A stretch of DNA of 64,000 nucleotides from Sophora flavescens (Eukaryota > Streptophyta > Magnoliopsida > Fabales > Fabaceae). A program made the position numbers and the translations under genes. This document shows, piece by piece, positions 45,101 through 55,714 of this stretch. The first letter of the stretch is position 1. Each line of letters starts with the position of its first letter. The DNA is taken from NCBI GenBank assembly GCA_030762895.1, contig CM061064.1:137127847-137191846 (forward strand), given 5' to 3'. Under the pieces are notes generated by a model. The model made no database searches. It was not told the origin of the DNA and saw only the letters and a list, made by a program, of their open reading frames with translations.

Positions 45101-46298
45101 GAAAGCAGTAATTTTTCCATTTCAGCTGTTAAAAAATTGTTTTCAAAATAATCTAACATGTTTGACATCTTGCTTAAATTTATAAAAAAAAACTTTTTCT
45201 GGAGAAGAATAACTGTTTTATGTCATGTAGATTGTTTTAGCTTAAGATTGTTGTGATTTGATTATTTTTCATTCTCAAAACTCTCTTCCCTATTTATCCC
45301 TACAAAACTAACTTCTAAACAAATATTATTAAATTATACAAATAACTTCATACCAGTTTTCGTAATTTACTATATAAAAGTGATTTTTTTTTTCCACCAC
45401 TCAAACGAAATAGATTATATTAAAAGTGATTAAAATCGATTATCACAATAATCGATTATACAAAAATCGATTATGAACATAATATTTTTATTCACAGCTT
45501 TCCCAAATACACTCTTGACAGTATTATACCTATCCTCTTAAAGAATCCCAAAGGAGCAAATACCAAAACGGTTGTCACGAGAAGAACAACATTACGCCCA
45601 GTCCACCAGTATTCACCAAACCATCCTTCCAGGACACCAAAATGATGAATTCCACTTGAAGATGTTCCAGACAGCACATCACCTGGAAATCAATTACAAA
45701 GTCAAGCAAAAAACACTCAATTCATCCGATTTTTTATCAGTTGTAACACCAAGATTAATTCTATAATGACAATTCCGAAGAAGTGGGAATAGGGAAAGAA
45801 AAGAATGCAAATAGTTAAAAAAAAAAAATTAACAATTAATAAATTATAAAATAAATGCACACATGTATTACCAATTATGATCAGGTAGACAACAAGTATC
45901 CCAAAGTTGTTAATAAGAACAGATATCTGAAGCACCAATCTTCCAATTCTTCCAAAAGCATACCCCATTACTTCCCCATAAGTCCCAGCCTTGCCAACTC
46001 TGCTAAACCTCATGAGAATATCCAAGGAGGTCTCTGTGAGCAAGGCAAGGAAGATGATGATAGAAATACCCAGAGCCAGACCCAGAACTTTCATGGCTGC
46101 AGGTAAGGCCATGATCCCGGCACCAATGATGGTAGTTGACAAATTGAAGATTGACCCAATAAAGGATGCTCCATTGCCATTGGATCCCTGAACCTCCTCA
46201 TCTCTCTTCCTGGGCAGCAGTGGAGATTGCTCATCATTGAGTTGCTTTGTTCTCAATGTTCTGGGATTGTTTTGACTTTTCTTGTCTTCTCTTGCCAT
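39183..46298 (-). CDS. AVT6: AVT6-type vacuolar amino-acid transporter, five exons
   Basis: Membrane carrier of the amino acid/auxin permease (SLC38-like) family. Plant AVT6 proteins export amino acids, acidic ones in particular, from the vacuole. Exons: 45872-46298, 45530-45682, 44805-45008, 40193-40658 and 39183-39339. All junctions are GT-AG and in phase, giving 468 residues, normal for the family. The start has a strong context (ACCATGG). The N-terminus has an acidic dileucine-like EQSPLLP, typical of tonoplast sorting, then IGSIFNLSTTIIGAGIMALP, the conserved first transmembrane segment, with about ten more segments following. Later signatures: GTYGEVMGYAFG, TIDNELGDSSLI, FGESTLDDVLANFDTDLGIP, ANFIPSIWDAFQFTGATA and DPHGIATKKDKILS. 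The last ~20 residues (QLRKTRGSSPMGLYWH) differ from the usual tail. Intron 3 (4.1 kb) carries hAT-4; intron 2 carries a MITE. No disabling change is seen, so the gene looks functional. Confidence 0.92.
41090..44295 (-). mobile_element. hAT-4, full-length hAT transposon in AVT6 intron 3
   Basis: 3206 bp with perfect 8-bp duplications ATTCTAGG (41082-41089 and 44296-44303). Ends are imperfect inverted repeats, CATTGTTGTGAAAATCGAGA against CAGTGTTGTTAGGATCGAGA. Subterminal regions are rich in GATCG/CGATC motifs. It encodes a hAT transposase on the minus strand, the same sense as the host gene. The intron's splice sites lie well outside the insertion. Confidence 0.92.
41372..43751 (-). pseudogene. 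Decayed hAT transposase (BED finger, DUF659, dimerisation region)
   Basis: From the right: a possible start near 43730 (MSGSGKTNLK), then a BED-type zinc finger with KCKYCEK and, after a frameshift, YRMKHHLAGTAKDVGAC; an in-frame TGA replaces the usual Trp before QHG. 43561-43043 has the linker and start of the DUF659 domain (ACTIMTDGWTDKRR-like). One extra base shifts the frame to 43046-42339 (VQTDNAANYKAAGDLL, WTHCAAHCIDLMLEDF, RPAATRFATAYLTL). After an intron, 42262-41870 has HAAGYYLNPMLYY and PAQWWESYGDECPELQKFAI with a damaged SSSGCERNWSVFE. The end at 41780-41372 is acidic (DVSSDDDWIVEENVQ). With at least one stop and three frame defects it cannot make an enzyme now. Confidence 0.88.
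45091..45513. mobile_element. MITE-like inverted-repeat element in AVT6 intron 2
   Basis: Ends GTTTGGGAAAGCAG (left) and its near complement CAGCTTTCCCAAATAC (right), about 420 bp apart, AT-rich interior without coding. The right part has four AATCGATTAT-type palindromes (45430-45475). The target duplication could not be fixed, so the family is unassigned. Confidence 0.55.
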
Positions 46299-46515
46299 GG
46301 TAGCTGCTGCTATTGATAAACGGATCTCTTATAACTTATCCCAGTGACACACATGCGATATGGGTAAGTGCCAGCTAATAAGTGCGATATGTATGATTGA
46401 ATTACATATTTAATGGGAAGTATCTCAAGTTTAGAAGTTTTTAAGATTGTTCATTAAAATGTAAAAACATTAAATTTTGATGATAGTTATTTTAAAAATC
46501 AAATATATTATAAAA

Positions 46516-46849
46516 TATGATTAAATATATTTTTTAATCCTTATTTTTTTAATAAAAAATTGGTTTTAGTCTTTCATTTGAAAAATATATTTTTGTAGTC
46601 CTTTTTTCTAAAATGTGTATGAAGTACACCAATATTTTTAGTCCCTCAATTTTGACAATTACATATTTTTAATCTCTCATTTTTTATAAAAGATTGTTTT
46701 AGTTCCCCATTTTTTAAATAGAAGTGTAGTATAGAGATCATTTATGATATATTTTAAAAAACGAAGGACTAAAAAAATATATTTTTCAAACGAAAGATTA
46801 AAATCGAACTTTTATCCAAAATAAGCGACTAAACATATATTTAACCATA
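46516..46849. mobile_element. MITE with long inverted repeats upstream of AVT6
   Basis: The two halves are imperfect inverted copies: TATGATTAAATATATTTTTT on the left against TATGGTTAAATATATGTTTA on the right, each followed by TTAGTC.TT and GAAAAATATATTTTT blocks. Flanked by TAAAA on both sides (46511-46515 and 46850-46854), though the AT-rich context weakens that evidence. It lies 218 bp upstream of the AVT6 start codon and so may overlap its promoter. Confidence 0.6.
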
Positions 46850-46933
46850 TAAAATATAATTGGTTGGATTACATAAAACTTCATACTGAATTCCTAAATT
46901 GTATTAAGTTATCTTATTTCAACGTTAACATTA

Positions 46934-46939
<6 letters not shown>

Positions 46940-46990
<51 letters not shown>
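46940..46990. repeat. (TA)n microsatellite
   Basis: An uninterrupted TA dinucleotide run of about 50 bases. Confidence 0.95.
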
Positions 46991-46993
<3 letters not shown>

Positions 46994-47658
46994 TCATGTG
47001 TGAGCATCTATTACGAGAAATTATGAGAAATGAGACCAATCAATAAGGATTATTGATAGGTTAAAATAAATTGTTCGACTAGATTAAAACATTTTAAAAA
47101 TTCACGCGACCCTAGCTTTAATGTTCTTCTTCCTTCACGTATTTGCCGCCATCGCCGCCATCACGTATTGTCCGCTCTTGCTGCCGCCTCTTTGTTCCTG
47201 AAACAACGCAGGGGCTGCCACTTCTTGCCCATGAATCATCTTCTTCACTGAGTGATAGTGTGAAAGAGATAGACATCGAAGGAAAAAATCTTCTATGCCT
47301 CCCGCTAATGGTTCTTAGACAGTGATAAACAAATAAAAGCCACTCTGTCATTTCGTCAGTCTTATTTTTTGGGTACTGGGTAGGAAAAAGCTAATTGACT
47401 CCCTGTATTAATGTATCATTTGTGTAAATATTTTATCTTTCTCCACCATGTTCATGTAAACTTGCACGAACCCTGTACACTTGTAATCTGGCAAATGGAG
47501 TTCTGTAACTTTTTTGGGGAATTTGTTGGTGGGTTTGATAAGTAATTAAGGGTGAATGCCTTAATGGATCAAAAAATAATGTAGCAAGACCAGAGAAGCA
47601 TGCTAGATCAATCATGAAAGAAACTTCGTGTTGAGGGACCAAATGGACATCAAAAGAT
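46991..47658. other. Segment between AVT6 and Copia-7, no gene assigned
   Basis: Contains a 77-codon minus-strand frame (47118-47351) with Ser-rich and Gly/Arg-rich parts and no recognisable domain, and a shorter one at 47433-47642. Neither has supporting context. Treated as non-coding. Confidence 0.3.
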
Positions 47659-48362
47659 TGTTGTCAAAAATTTGTCTTCAAGGTAGTACGAACACATGAA
47701 CAAACCAGCATGAACAAACCAGCAACAAGTTACGAACACACAAACTAATCTATGAGGCGTGTGAAATCACACTGCCCTCAAGGGTTTATCCGCGTGGTGC
47801 GCAAACACCCCAAGATACAACAAGCACCTCCCGACAAATTAAACCGAGGTAACAGAACAGCCAAGAAAAATAATAAAGATAAAGCAGGCAATGTAGAACC
47901 CAGGAACAAAATAATAGAGAAGAAATAATTTTAAAAGAAGAAACATGTGTTTCTCTTTTCAACAAATCGGGCACAAGAATTTTACAAAGTAACACACCCG
48001 TAATCTTTCTTTTCGGTGTGATAGATCTCAAAATGTGTATATGTTAAATATACTTATATGCCTTTAAAGCTGCACTTAAGTGCCAAAAAATTTGGATCAT
48101 GATCCAACAACCCAACGTTCAACAGTGACGTGCAGCAGTTTCAAAATTTTCGAAGTTGGTCAAATAGAGTTACCTTTTTTATAGGATCAAATCAAAACAA
48201 AACAAAATATGTAACTGATCAAATAAAATATAAAATTATTTTCACAAAAATTAATTTGACTAAATAATAAAAATTAACCAGATTCATTTTACACTTGTTG
48301 TGTGATAATTACACAACCAAAATAAAACATTAAACTTTTGAAATATCTCTAATTATCCAACA
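47659..48362 (-). repeat. Copia-7 3' LTR
   Basis: 704 bp; starts TGTTGGATAATTAG at 48362 after the polypurine tract TGTGGGGGAT (complement 48363-48372) and ends TTTTTGACAACA at 47659. Closely similar to 54189-55709 outside the solo LTR. It contains ACTTAAGTGCC-type differences and lacks the 832-bp insertion. Confidence 0.88.
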
Positions 48363-48372
48363 ATCCCCCACA

Positions 48373-49676
48373 TATTTCAAAAGTTAAAGAAAACCATTTA
48401 AGAGATTAAAAAAATTTCATGGGTTGACATCTTGGATGTAATGCATCAGATCTATATAGCAAGCTATGAAACTAGACCTTGATTGATAAAACTTAACACA
48501 CAGTGAATTGGTGTAGCAAGCTATGGAACCCAAGACACTTGATATGTGTTAGAGGTCTATCAATCACACTACACCCCCACAATTCTTGCTGTTACGCCGT
48601 TTTGCGCTACTAGGCCATGCGCGCGCCCGGTATTCATAAGTGCTCTAAAGATTTCGCCATGATCTCATGCAAGCGGCCCCACTTGACACTCATATAGGTG
48701 ATTTCATCAAGTACATGCTGCAAATCATACACCACCCATAAGGGATATGAAAATCATTAAAAACTTTATAAGTTTGTCCTCTCAATAATGCAGTATCTAG
48801 CACTTTCTCAATTACACCATAGGAAAGGGACACAAAACAAAATTAGTTTTGTGTGCTAGCAGAACTGACAAGTGACTTGTTCTTACCCATTGAACCTTTT
48901 TCATGGGATCTCCAATCACAAAGGTTGGGTTCCCATCACTCGTTAATTTCAATTGGCTTAATTCTCATTCCCCTCGATGTATCACATATTGATTTTCTTC
49001 CCAGGGGCTTTGTTAGAGGATCTGCCAAATTCACCTCTGACTTTACATAATCGATCGATATTATTCCATCTTTTAGAAATTGCTTTACCACATTATGTCT
49101 CAATTGTATGTCTATTTTTGCCATTGAAGGTCTTATTTTTTGCAACGGCTATTGTCGATTGACAATCACAATGCATCGACACTGATGGGGTTGGTTTAAT
49201 TCCTAAAGGAATATTTGCCAAGAAGTTTCTCAACCACTCAGCTTCACTATCACCCAACTCCTGAGCTACAAACTCCGACTCCATAGTAGATCTAGCAATT
49301 ATTGTTTGTTTGGTTGATCTCCAAGTAACCGCACCACCACCAAGTGTGAATACATAACCACTAGTGGATTTTGTCTCATCTAAATCAGATATCCAGTTAG
49401 CATCACTGTACCCTTCTAGTACAGTGGGAAATCCACTATATATAATACCATAGTTCATGGTACCTCTCAAATATCTCATGAGTCTAGCGAGTGTCTCCCA
49501 GTGATCCTAATTAGGACTTTGAGTATATCTACTCAATCGTCCTACTGCATATGCAATGTCAGGTCGCGAAAAATTCATCAAATGTAGCAAGTTCCTAAGA
49601 ATTTGGGCATACTGAGACTGATTAACAGGATCACCTCTATTTTTCTTCAAATGAGAGTTAGCATCATAAGGGGTAC
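48373..49676 (-). pseudogene. Copia-7 RNase H and RT end
   Basis: Minus strand: RT connection remnants at 49676-49500 (STPYDANSHLKKNRGDPVN, RPDIAYAVGRLSRYT) with a stop, then RNase H at 49479-48936 (MRYLRGTMNYGI, EGYSDANWISDLDETKSTSGY, STMESEFVA, SMHCDCQSTIAVAKN). The frame breaks near 49100. About 560 bases between 48936 and the polypurine tract show no further coding and include CG-rich patches near 48600. Confidence 0.8.
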
Positions 49677-50374
49677 TCACTGGTTTTGAGCATAGTGACC
49701 AAACTTCCTAAGAAGTTTCTCAACGTAGTGTCCTTGGGATAGCATTATGCTATCACCTTTCCTAATGATTCTAACTCCCAATATTACACTTGCTTCACCC
49801 ATGTCTTTCATATCAAATTTTGATGCAAGAAAAGATTTTGTTCTAATCACTACATCATCGCAAGTACCAAAGACAAGCATGTCATCTACATATAAGAAGA
49901 TAATAACACATTCTCCATTTAATATTTTGGTGTACACACATTTATCAACCTCAATAGGAGAAAAGTCATCGTTAATCAATGTTTGATTAAATTTCTCATG
50001 CCATTGCTTTGGTGCTTGTTTTAAACCATATAAGGATTTGAGAAGATTGCACGCTTTATTTTCTTGACAGGAGTAACACATCCTTCAGGTTGTGTCATAT
50101 AAATTTCTTCTTCCAAATCACCATTTATGAAAGCAGTTTTCACATCCATTTGGTGAATAACAAGTTTGTAAATTGAAGCCAAGGATATCAAAATTCGAAT
50201 TGAAGAAATTCTGGTCACAAGAGCAAATGTATCAAAATAATCAATATTTTGTTTTTGCGTAAAACCTTTTGCTACCAATCTAGCTTTATATTTTTCAATT
50301 GAACCATCGGGAAAAAAATTTCCTTTTAAAAACCTATTTGCAACCAATAGGTTTTGCTCCCGAGGGTAAATCAA
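49677..50374 (-). pseudogene. Copia-7 reverse transcriptase
   Basis: Two overlapping frames. 50374-50021 has GSIEKYKARLVAKGFTQKQ, DTFALVTRISSIRIL and HQMDVKTAFINGDLEEEIYM; the Gln codon that is amber in Copia-3, -4 and -5 is intact here. After a frameshift near 50050, 50081-49677 has KSLYGLKQAPKQWHEKF and the catalytic FLYVDDMLVFG. One frameshift splits an otherwise complete domain. Confidence 0.85.
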
Positions 50375-51614
50375 CTAAAATCCAAGTGTTGCACTTCAAA
50401 ATTGAATCAATTTCATTTTTAATGGCTTGTTTCCAAAAGGGGGCATCAGTAGTTGAAATAGCTTCAGAAAAACTCAAAGGATCATTTTTAATAAGGTAAG
50501 TGTAAAAATCATTTCCAAACGATGTCTCTTTTCTCTGTCTTTTGCTCCTTCTCAAATCCTCATATAAGTTTTCACAATTATTCTTGGAAGAAATATTTTC
50601 AATAGAATTATTTTCTATAGAAATATTTACAGATCTCAAAAGAAATATATGTTCTAAAAATTCAGTATTTTTAGTCTCAACAATAGTGTTACGATCAAGT
50701 ACACTACTTATCAAAACAAGAAATCTATATGCAGCACTACGTTCAGCATATCCAATAAACATACAATCAGAAGTTTTAGAACATATTTTCCTTTTCTTGG
50801 GCTCAGGAACCATAACCTTAGCTAGGCACCCCCACACTTTCAAATATTTCAAATTAGGCATGTAATCTTTCCATAACTCATACGGCGTTTTACCGGTTTT
50901 CTTATGAGGTATTCTATTTTGCAAGAAACATGCAGTTAAAATAACTTCACCCCAAAGGTTATCAGGTGCGGAAGAACTAACAAGCATAGCATTCATCATT
51001 TCTTTTAAAGTCCTATTTTTTCTTTCAGCTATACCATTAGATCCGGGTGAATATGGGGGAGTTACCTCATGTATTATGCCTTCCTTTTCACAAAATTCAT
51101 TAAATAAAATATATTCGCCGCCCCTATCGGATCTAACCCTTTTAATTTTTCTATTTAATTGATTTTCTACTTCAGCTTTATATAAAAGAAACATGTCAAA
51201 TGCTTCATCTTTATTTCTAATCAAATAAACTTTAGCATATCTAGAAAAATCATCTATAAAGGTGACATAATATTTTTTACCTCCTCTTGTCATTGTTTGT
51301 TTTAAGTCTCCTAGGTCGGTATGAATTAAATTAAGTAATTCAGTTTCGCGATGCACCGGGGGACAAGATTTCTTAGTTAATTTTGTTTCAACACATACAT
51401 CACATTTACCAAGTTGTTTATTACTTAAAGTAATCATACCAAGACGCTGCAATTTATTAACATACGAAGAATTAGTATGTCCTAGTCTAGCATGCCACAT
51501 ATCATACGAGTCAACCAAATACGCAGAAGAAGATGCATCATTATTAAGAATTTCAGCAACATTGAGTACAAAGAGTCCTTGGTCACAATATCCCTTCCCC
51601 ACAAAGACATTATT
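50334..51614 (-). pseudogene. Copia-7 integrase
   Basis: Long open frame (~430 codons). Gag-pre-integrase motifs VFVGKGYCDQGLFVLNV and MWHARLGHTNSSYV, with zinc ligands CDVCVETK. Catalytic residues in IHTDLGDLKQT, RVRSDRGGEY and PPYSPGSNGIAERKNRTLKE. C-terminal KVWGCLAKV and DCMFIGYAE. The N-terminal side is cut at the solo LTR 51620-52903. The far C-terminus overlaps the RT start (AIKNEIDSILKCNTW). No internal stop, so this segment is well preserved. Confidence 0.88.
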
Positions 51615-51619
51615 CTTTG

Positions 51620-52903
51620 TGATCCGCTGTCGCACACGGGTCAAAAACGAGTGATTACAGAAAAACTGTAGTTAGGGCACGACAACTCGAGTATCGTATC
51701 TCAAGGACTCTTTGATTGTTATCAACCTACAAGTCGAATGGGGGGTTTTAGATTTGAAAATTAAATTAAGAAAACAATGCAATTAAGTGATTATCAATAA
51801 GTTGAAACGATTAATCTGCTGTTTCGGTTTCCCAACTATCATTGATTCACATAAGTTCCATGCCCTAAGCGGATTCTAATCCCTTTTCGATTGTAGTAGC
51901 AATTAGACAAGCGCAATTGACACTACGAGATATATGTTCCTAACTTCCGAATTAAGCAAACGGATTGAAGCTCTCGTGAATTAAGCAAACACGACAATCA
52001 CACGCGAATTAAGCAAACGCGATCAAGGTGTAGGAACATAGAATCATCGAAATCAATCAATACTTACTCTATACAACTTGAATTAAGAAAACAAGGCGTA
52101 TAGCATAATATTGAAAGAGATAAGCAAACTGATCGGGAATTGTGGAACCTCAAGTGTCGGCGGAAACCGATTACAACAGACTAATCCCTGGTGATTAGTT
52201 CTCCATCACAAACATAATGCAAACCCTAAGAATAAAGTGTAAAACAGTGAAAATTCTATATCTTTTGCGTCTGCCCTGATGTCTTTTTATAGATCAGGAT
52301 TCGCGTCACGACGTGATGGCCATCACGGCTAGGCCGTGACACATTCTGCCAAGGGCGCGCATTCAAATTCCAGTCTGTCACGGCCGTGATGCCAATCACG
52401 GCCACACCGTGATCAATTCTGTCCATGGGTGCTGATCTGTCACGGCCGTGACCTCCATCACGGCTAGGCCTCGATCAATTCTGATCTTCAGGGTCTTCTC
52501 ATCACACCCGTGATGTGTATCACGGCTGGGCTGTGATGCTTTCTGACTTTCAGGGTCTTCTTATCACTCCCGTGATGGGTATGACGGCTGGGCCGTGATG
52601 CCTTCTGGTCTTCATGGGTAGCTCATCACAGCCGTGACCAGTGTCACGGCCTAGCCGTGATGGCTTCTGCTTGAGTGTCCTTCCCTTTTTGCTCTTCTTA
52701 TTAACCTGAAAACATGAAATAGCAGTGAATGCTTTATTTGACTCAAAATTAACTAAAATATCCTAAAACTACTTAAGAGACTCAAAATGTTGCTTGAGGA
52801 CAATTAAATCCAAATTTGGGCGAAAACGAGGTTAAACTCGAGTAATTAGTATAAAAGCCATGGTCTTACTAGTTATAAAACTAATCGAGCCAGAGGCTGA
52901 TCA
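51620..52903 (-). repeat. Solo LTR with palindromic repeat array, inserted in Copia-7 pol
   Basis: 1284 bp, TGATCAGCC start and GCGGATCA end on the minus strand, flanked by an exact 5-bp duplication (CTTTG on the plus strand, 51615-51619 and 52904-52908). Removal joins KIVMTK to NNVFVGKG in the protease/integrase region. The LTR start matches the LTR beginning at 63178 (shared TAGTTTTATAACTAG and CTCGTTTTCGCCCAAATTTG). GAATTAAGCAAAC recurs three to four times at 51950-52015. A modular palindrome array lies at 52303-52672. Confidence 0.9.
52303..52672. repeat. Array of six ~62-bp palindromic modules
   Basis: Six units start near 52303, 52377, 52439, 52500, 52562 and 52624. Each has two adjacent dyads built from the half-sites ATCACGGC and GCCGTGAT, for example TCACGGCCGTGA then ATCACGGCNNNGCCGTGAT, followed by a ~25-bp spacer with TTCTG and CAGGGTCTTC-like text. 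The first unit is longer (~74 bp). Individual half-sites have point changes, often compensated in only one arm. Confidence 0.88.
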
Positions 52904-52908
52904 CTTTG

Positions 52909-54174
52909 TCATTACAATTTTTCCGTATTCAAACGAAACCTTAACCCCAAATTTTCCCAATAGGGCCACATAAATTAAATTTGCCCTTATGCTAGGCACA
53001 TGCAACACCTCGTTAAGAGCCAAAGTCTTTCCCAATGTAAGCTTTAGCAATACTTTCCCTTTTCCCAAGACCGTAGCGGTTCAAGAATCACCGAGATAAA
53101 CCAGTTCATCTTCATCCTCTACAGCAGTGTAAGCGGTGAAGGCATCTTTGCTCGCACAAATGTGTCTGGTAGCCCCAGAGTCTACCACCCATTTGTTCAC
53201 ATTGGTCACCATATTTACTTGAGAAACGACCGCAGCTATAATGTCATCTCCTTCACCCTCAGCCAAATTGGCCTTAGGCTTAGGAATATTGTCGCCTCTC
53301 ACTCTATGTCGGCATTGCGGTACATGATGACCTGGGTTACCACAAAGATAGAACATGCCTTTCTTTTTGAAGTTGGGGTTAGATGCACGAGGGATATTAT
53401 AATTGCTATTATTATAATTGTGACCAGGTTTATTATCGTACCTTTTCTTCTGAGATTGATTCTGAATGATGTTTGCACGAGCAACTAGTGCCTTTGCCCT
53501 TGCAGCCTGACACTCTTTCCTGTTGGTATCTTCAATTATTATATGAGTGATCAGTTCTGACAAGGAGAGTTGCTTATGTTTGCATTTCCGTTGTTGCTTG
53601 TAATCCTTCCATGAAGGAGGTAACTTTTCGATCAGAAGGCCAGCTACAAACTCATCCTGTAGGTTGATGTTTTCTGACTTCAAATCCTCCAAGAGCTTGT
53701 GGTATTCATTGATTTGAACTTTCATGTCCTTGTCTTCAGTCATTTCCCAATGGTAGTAATTTCCAATGACAAATTTTTGTTTTCCGGCATCCTCAGCAGT
53801 ATACTTCAATATCATTGAGTCCCATATCTCCTTTGCACCCTTGTAGGAACAACAAACATCGAACAACTCATTAGACAATGTACTAATTATTGTGTGACGA
53901 CATACCTTATTGTAATATGTCCATTCCTCAAGCTGTTTAGAATTGGCCGATGATGGCTTGGCATCGGTTAGAGCAGACGCGACTCCATGCATGTCAAGGA
54001 CAGTAGAGACACGCTCCTGCCACCTTCGAAAGTTCTGGACACCAAAGACTTCGATTTTGGAGATGTCAGGAAATGGCTTTGCGTAATTGATGACCGGCGG
54101 CGACGGTTGGACAACATAGACGCCATTGTTGCTTAGTGTTTGTTGCTCCTCGATGGTTACGTTGTCAGACATGA
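52909..54174 (-). pseudogene. Copia-7 gag and protease
   Basis: Gag probably starts at MSDNVTIEEQQ (54174-54172), very close to the LTR. Gag motifs: KIEVFGVQNFRRWQERV, VCSYKGAKEIWDSM-like, GNYYHWEMTEDKDMKVQI and LIEKLPPSWKDYK. The zinc knuckle reads FYLCGNPGHHVPQC, so its first cysteine is replaced by Phe. Protease: KWVVDSGATRHIC. The frame breaks after LVYLGDS (53081) and continues in another frame through GKGKVLLKLTLGKTLAL and FEYGKIVMTK to the solo LTR at 52908. Confidence 0.88.
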
Positions 54175-54188
54175 TAAACCCTTGAGAT

Positions 54189-55709
54189 TGTTGTAAAAAA
54201 TTTGTCTTCAACGTAGCATGAACACAGGAACAAACCAGCAACAAGTCATGAACACACGAACTAATCTCAATAGCCTGAGGCGTGTGAAATCGCACTGCCC
54301 TCAAGGGTTTATCCGCGTGGTGTGCAAACCCCCCAGGATACAACAGGCACCTCCCGGCAAATTAAACCGAGGTAACAGAACAGCCAAGAAAAATAATAAA
54401 GATGAAGCAGGCAATGTAGAACCTAGGAACAAAATAATAGAGGAAAAAGAATTTTAAAATAAGAAATATGCGCTTCTCTTTTCAACAAATTGGGCACAAG
54501 AATTTTACAAAGTAACACACCCGTAATTTTTCTTTTCGGTCTGATGATGCAAACCAAGAATGATGTCCAATTTAAGGCCAAATTAGTTTTGATGAAATTT
54601 TTTTTTTCATTTGTGATGAACCCGTATTCTTATTTGGGCTGTATCTTGAGCTACAAATCTCCGATTGATACGTTATTTGATGCGTTGGAAAGCTGAGGAA
54701 ATTATCTACAAATCGTATTTCAAGCCTCTTGACCAGATTCGGCTTATATCATGATAAAAATATTGTTTTCAGTTTTACACAAATTCTAGGCTTAGTTGGA
54801 GGTATCTTTTGGTTTGCATATCACAAGTAACTCCTTTTTGAATTATTAGTCTTTTATGTATTTTGTATTGATTAGGGGGGGGATTACACTTTTAATGTGA
54901 GAAACAAGTGTAATCACCACATAATTAGGGAGGGAATCTTTGGCATTTAATTGTATTGATTATGGGAGGATTACACTTTTAATGTGAGAAAAAGTGTAAT
55001 CACCACATAATTAGGGGGGAATAAAAAGAAGAGATGAGTGATTTTAGGCCAATTAACGCGTGATCTTAGGCCATCTCTCTATATGTAAGACGCCCCTAAA
55101 CACATGAATGATAACTTTGAGTTCAATTTGGATTAAGTCCATTTGTGAGAGAATATTGTTTCTCTTTGGTTCTTGGTTGAACCGACCTTGTTCTTATCAA
55201 GAATCCAAGATTCTTGTGGCGAACCTCACATTGGCTTATCAAATCTCCTTAGATTTGTGGCACCTACCTCCCATTTCTCATCTTATCCAATTTTGTATTT
55301 CATCTTCTTCTATAATTTTTGTTGTCACTCAAGGATAGATCCGAAAATCTACATGCTCCTTTTTAGGATCATATCATCTGATGGATCTCAAAATGTGTAT
55401 ATGTTAAATATACTTATATGCCTTTAAAGCTGCAGCCAAGTGCCAAAAAATTTGGATCAGGATCCAACAACCCAACGTGCAGCAGTTTCAAAATTTTCGA
55501 AGTTGGTCAAATAGAGTTACCTTTTTTATAGGATCAAATCAAAACAAAACAAAATATGTAACTGACCAAATAAAATATAAAATTATTTTCACAAAAATTA
55601 ATTTGACTAAATAATAAAAACTAACAAGATTCATTTTACACTTGTTGTGTGATAATTACACAACCAAAATAAAACATTAAACTTTTGAAATATCTCTAAT
55701 TATCCAACA
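54189..55709 (-). repeat. Copia-7 5' LTR, split by a solo LTR
   Basis: Copia-7 LTR sequence at 54189-54544 and 55382-55709; about 684 bp without the insertion, compared with 704 bp for the 3' LTR. Lacks a short block found near 48117 in the other LTR. On the gag side TACAACA is followed by ATCTCAAGGG rather than TGGTATCAGAGC, so the primer site is missing. Confidence 0.85.
54545..55376 (+). repeat. 832-bp solo LTR inside the Copia-7 5' LTR
   Basis: Starts TGATGCAAACC, ends ATCATATCA, flanked by exact 5-bp duplications TCTGA (54540-54544 and 55377-55381). Contains two similar ~60-bp segments with GATTACACTTTTAATGTGAG and CACCACATAATTAGG (54880-55020). Bases 55140-55260 match the inverted 23310-23470 in the Gypsy-1 LTR, so it likely derives from a related gypsy family. 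Confidence 0.88.
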
Positions 55710-55714
55710 AAGAG

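Larger units (their letters stand above)
47659..55709 (-). mobile_element. Copia-7, larger copia element carrying two solo LTRs
   Basis: Minus-strand element with LTRs 47659-48362 and 54189-55709 (the latter enlarged by a solo LTR). Ends TGTTGG...ACAACA on the minus strand. Candidate target duplications AAGAT/AAGAG differ at one base. The LTRs differ by scattered substitutions and a 13-base indel (around 48117), so it is older than Copia-3 to Copia-5. Gag, protease, integrase, RT and RNase H are all recognisable. The tRNA primer site next to the 5' LTR appears deleted. It belongs to a different copia lineage from Copia-1 to Copia-5. Confidence 0.88.

Noticed and set aside
47118..47351. 77-codon minus-strand frame as a small gene
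   Set aside because: No recognisable domain, no homologous wording, and it is in a repeat-rich intergenic region; evidence is too thin.
52303..52672. Regular palindromic repeats with spacers, superficially like a CRISPR array
   Set aside because: Plant LTR context, units drift in sequence, spacers are similar to each other, and no cas genes; a CRISPR is not plausible.
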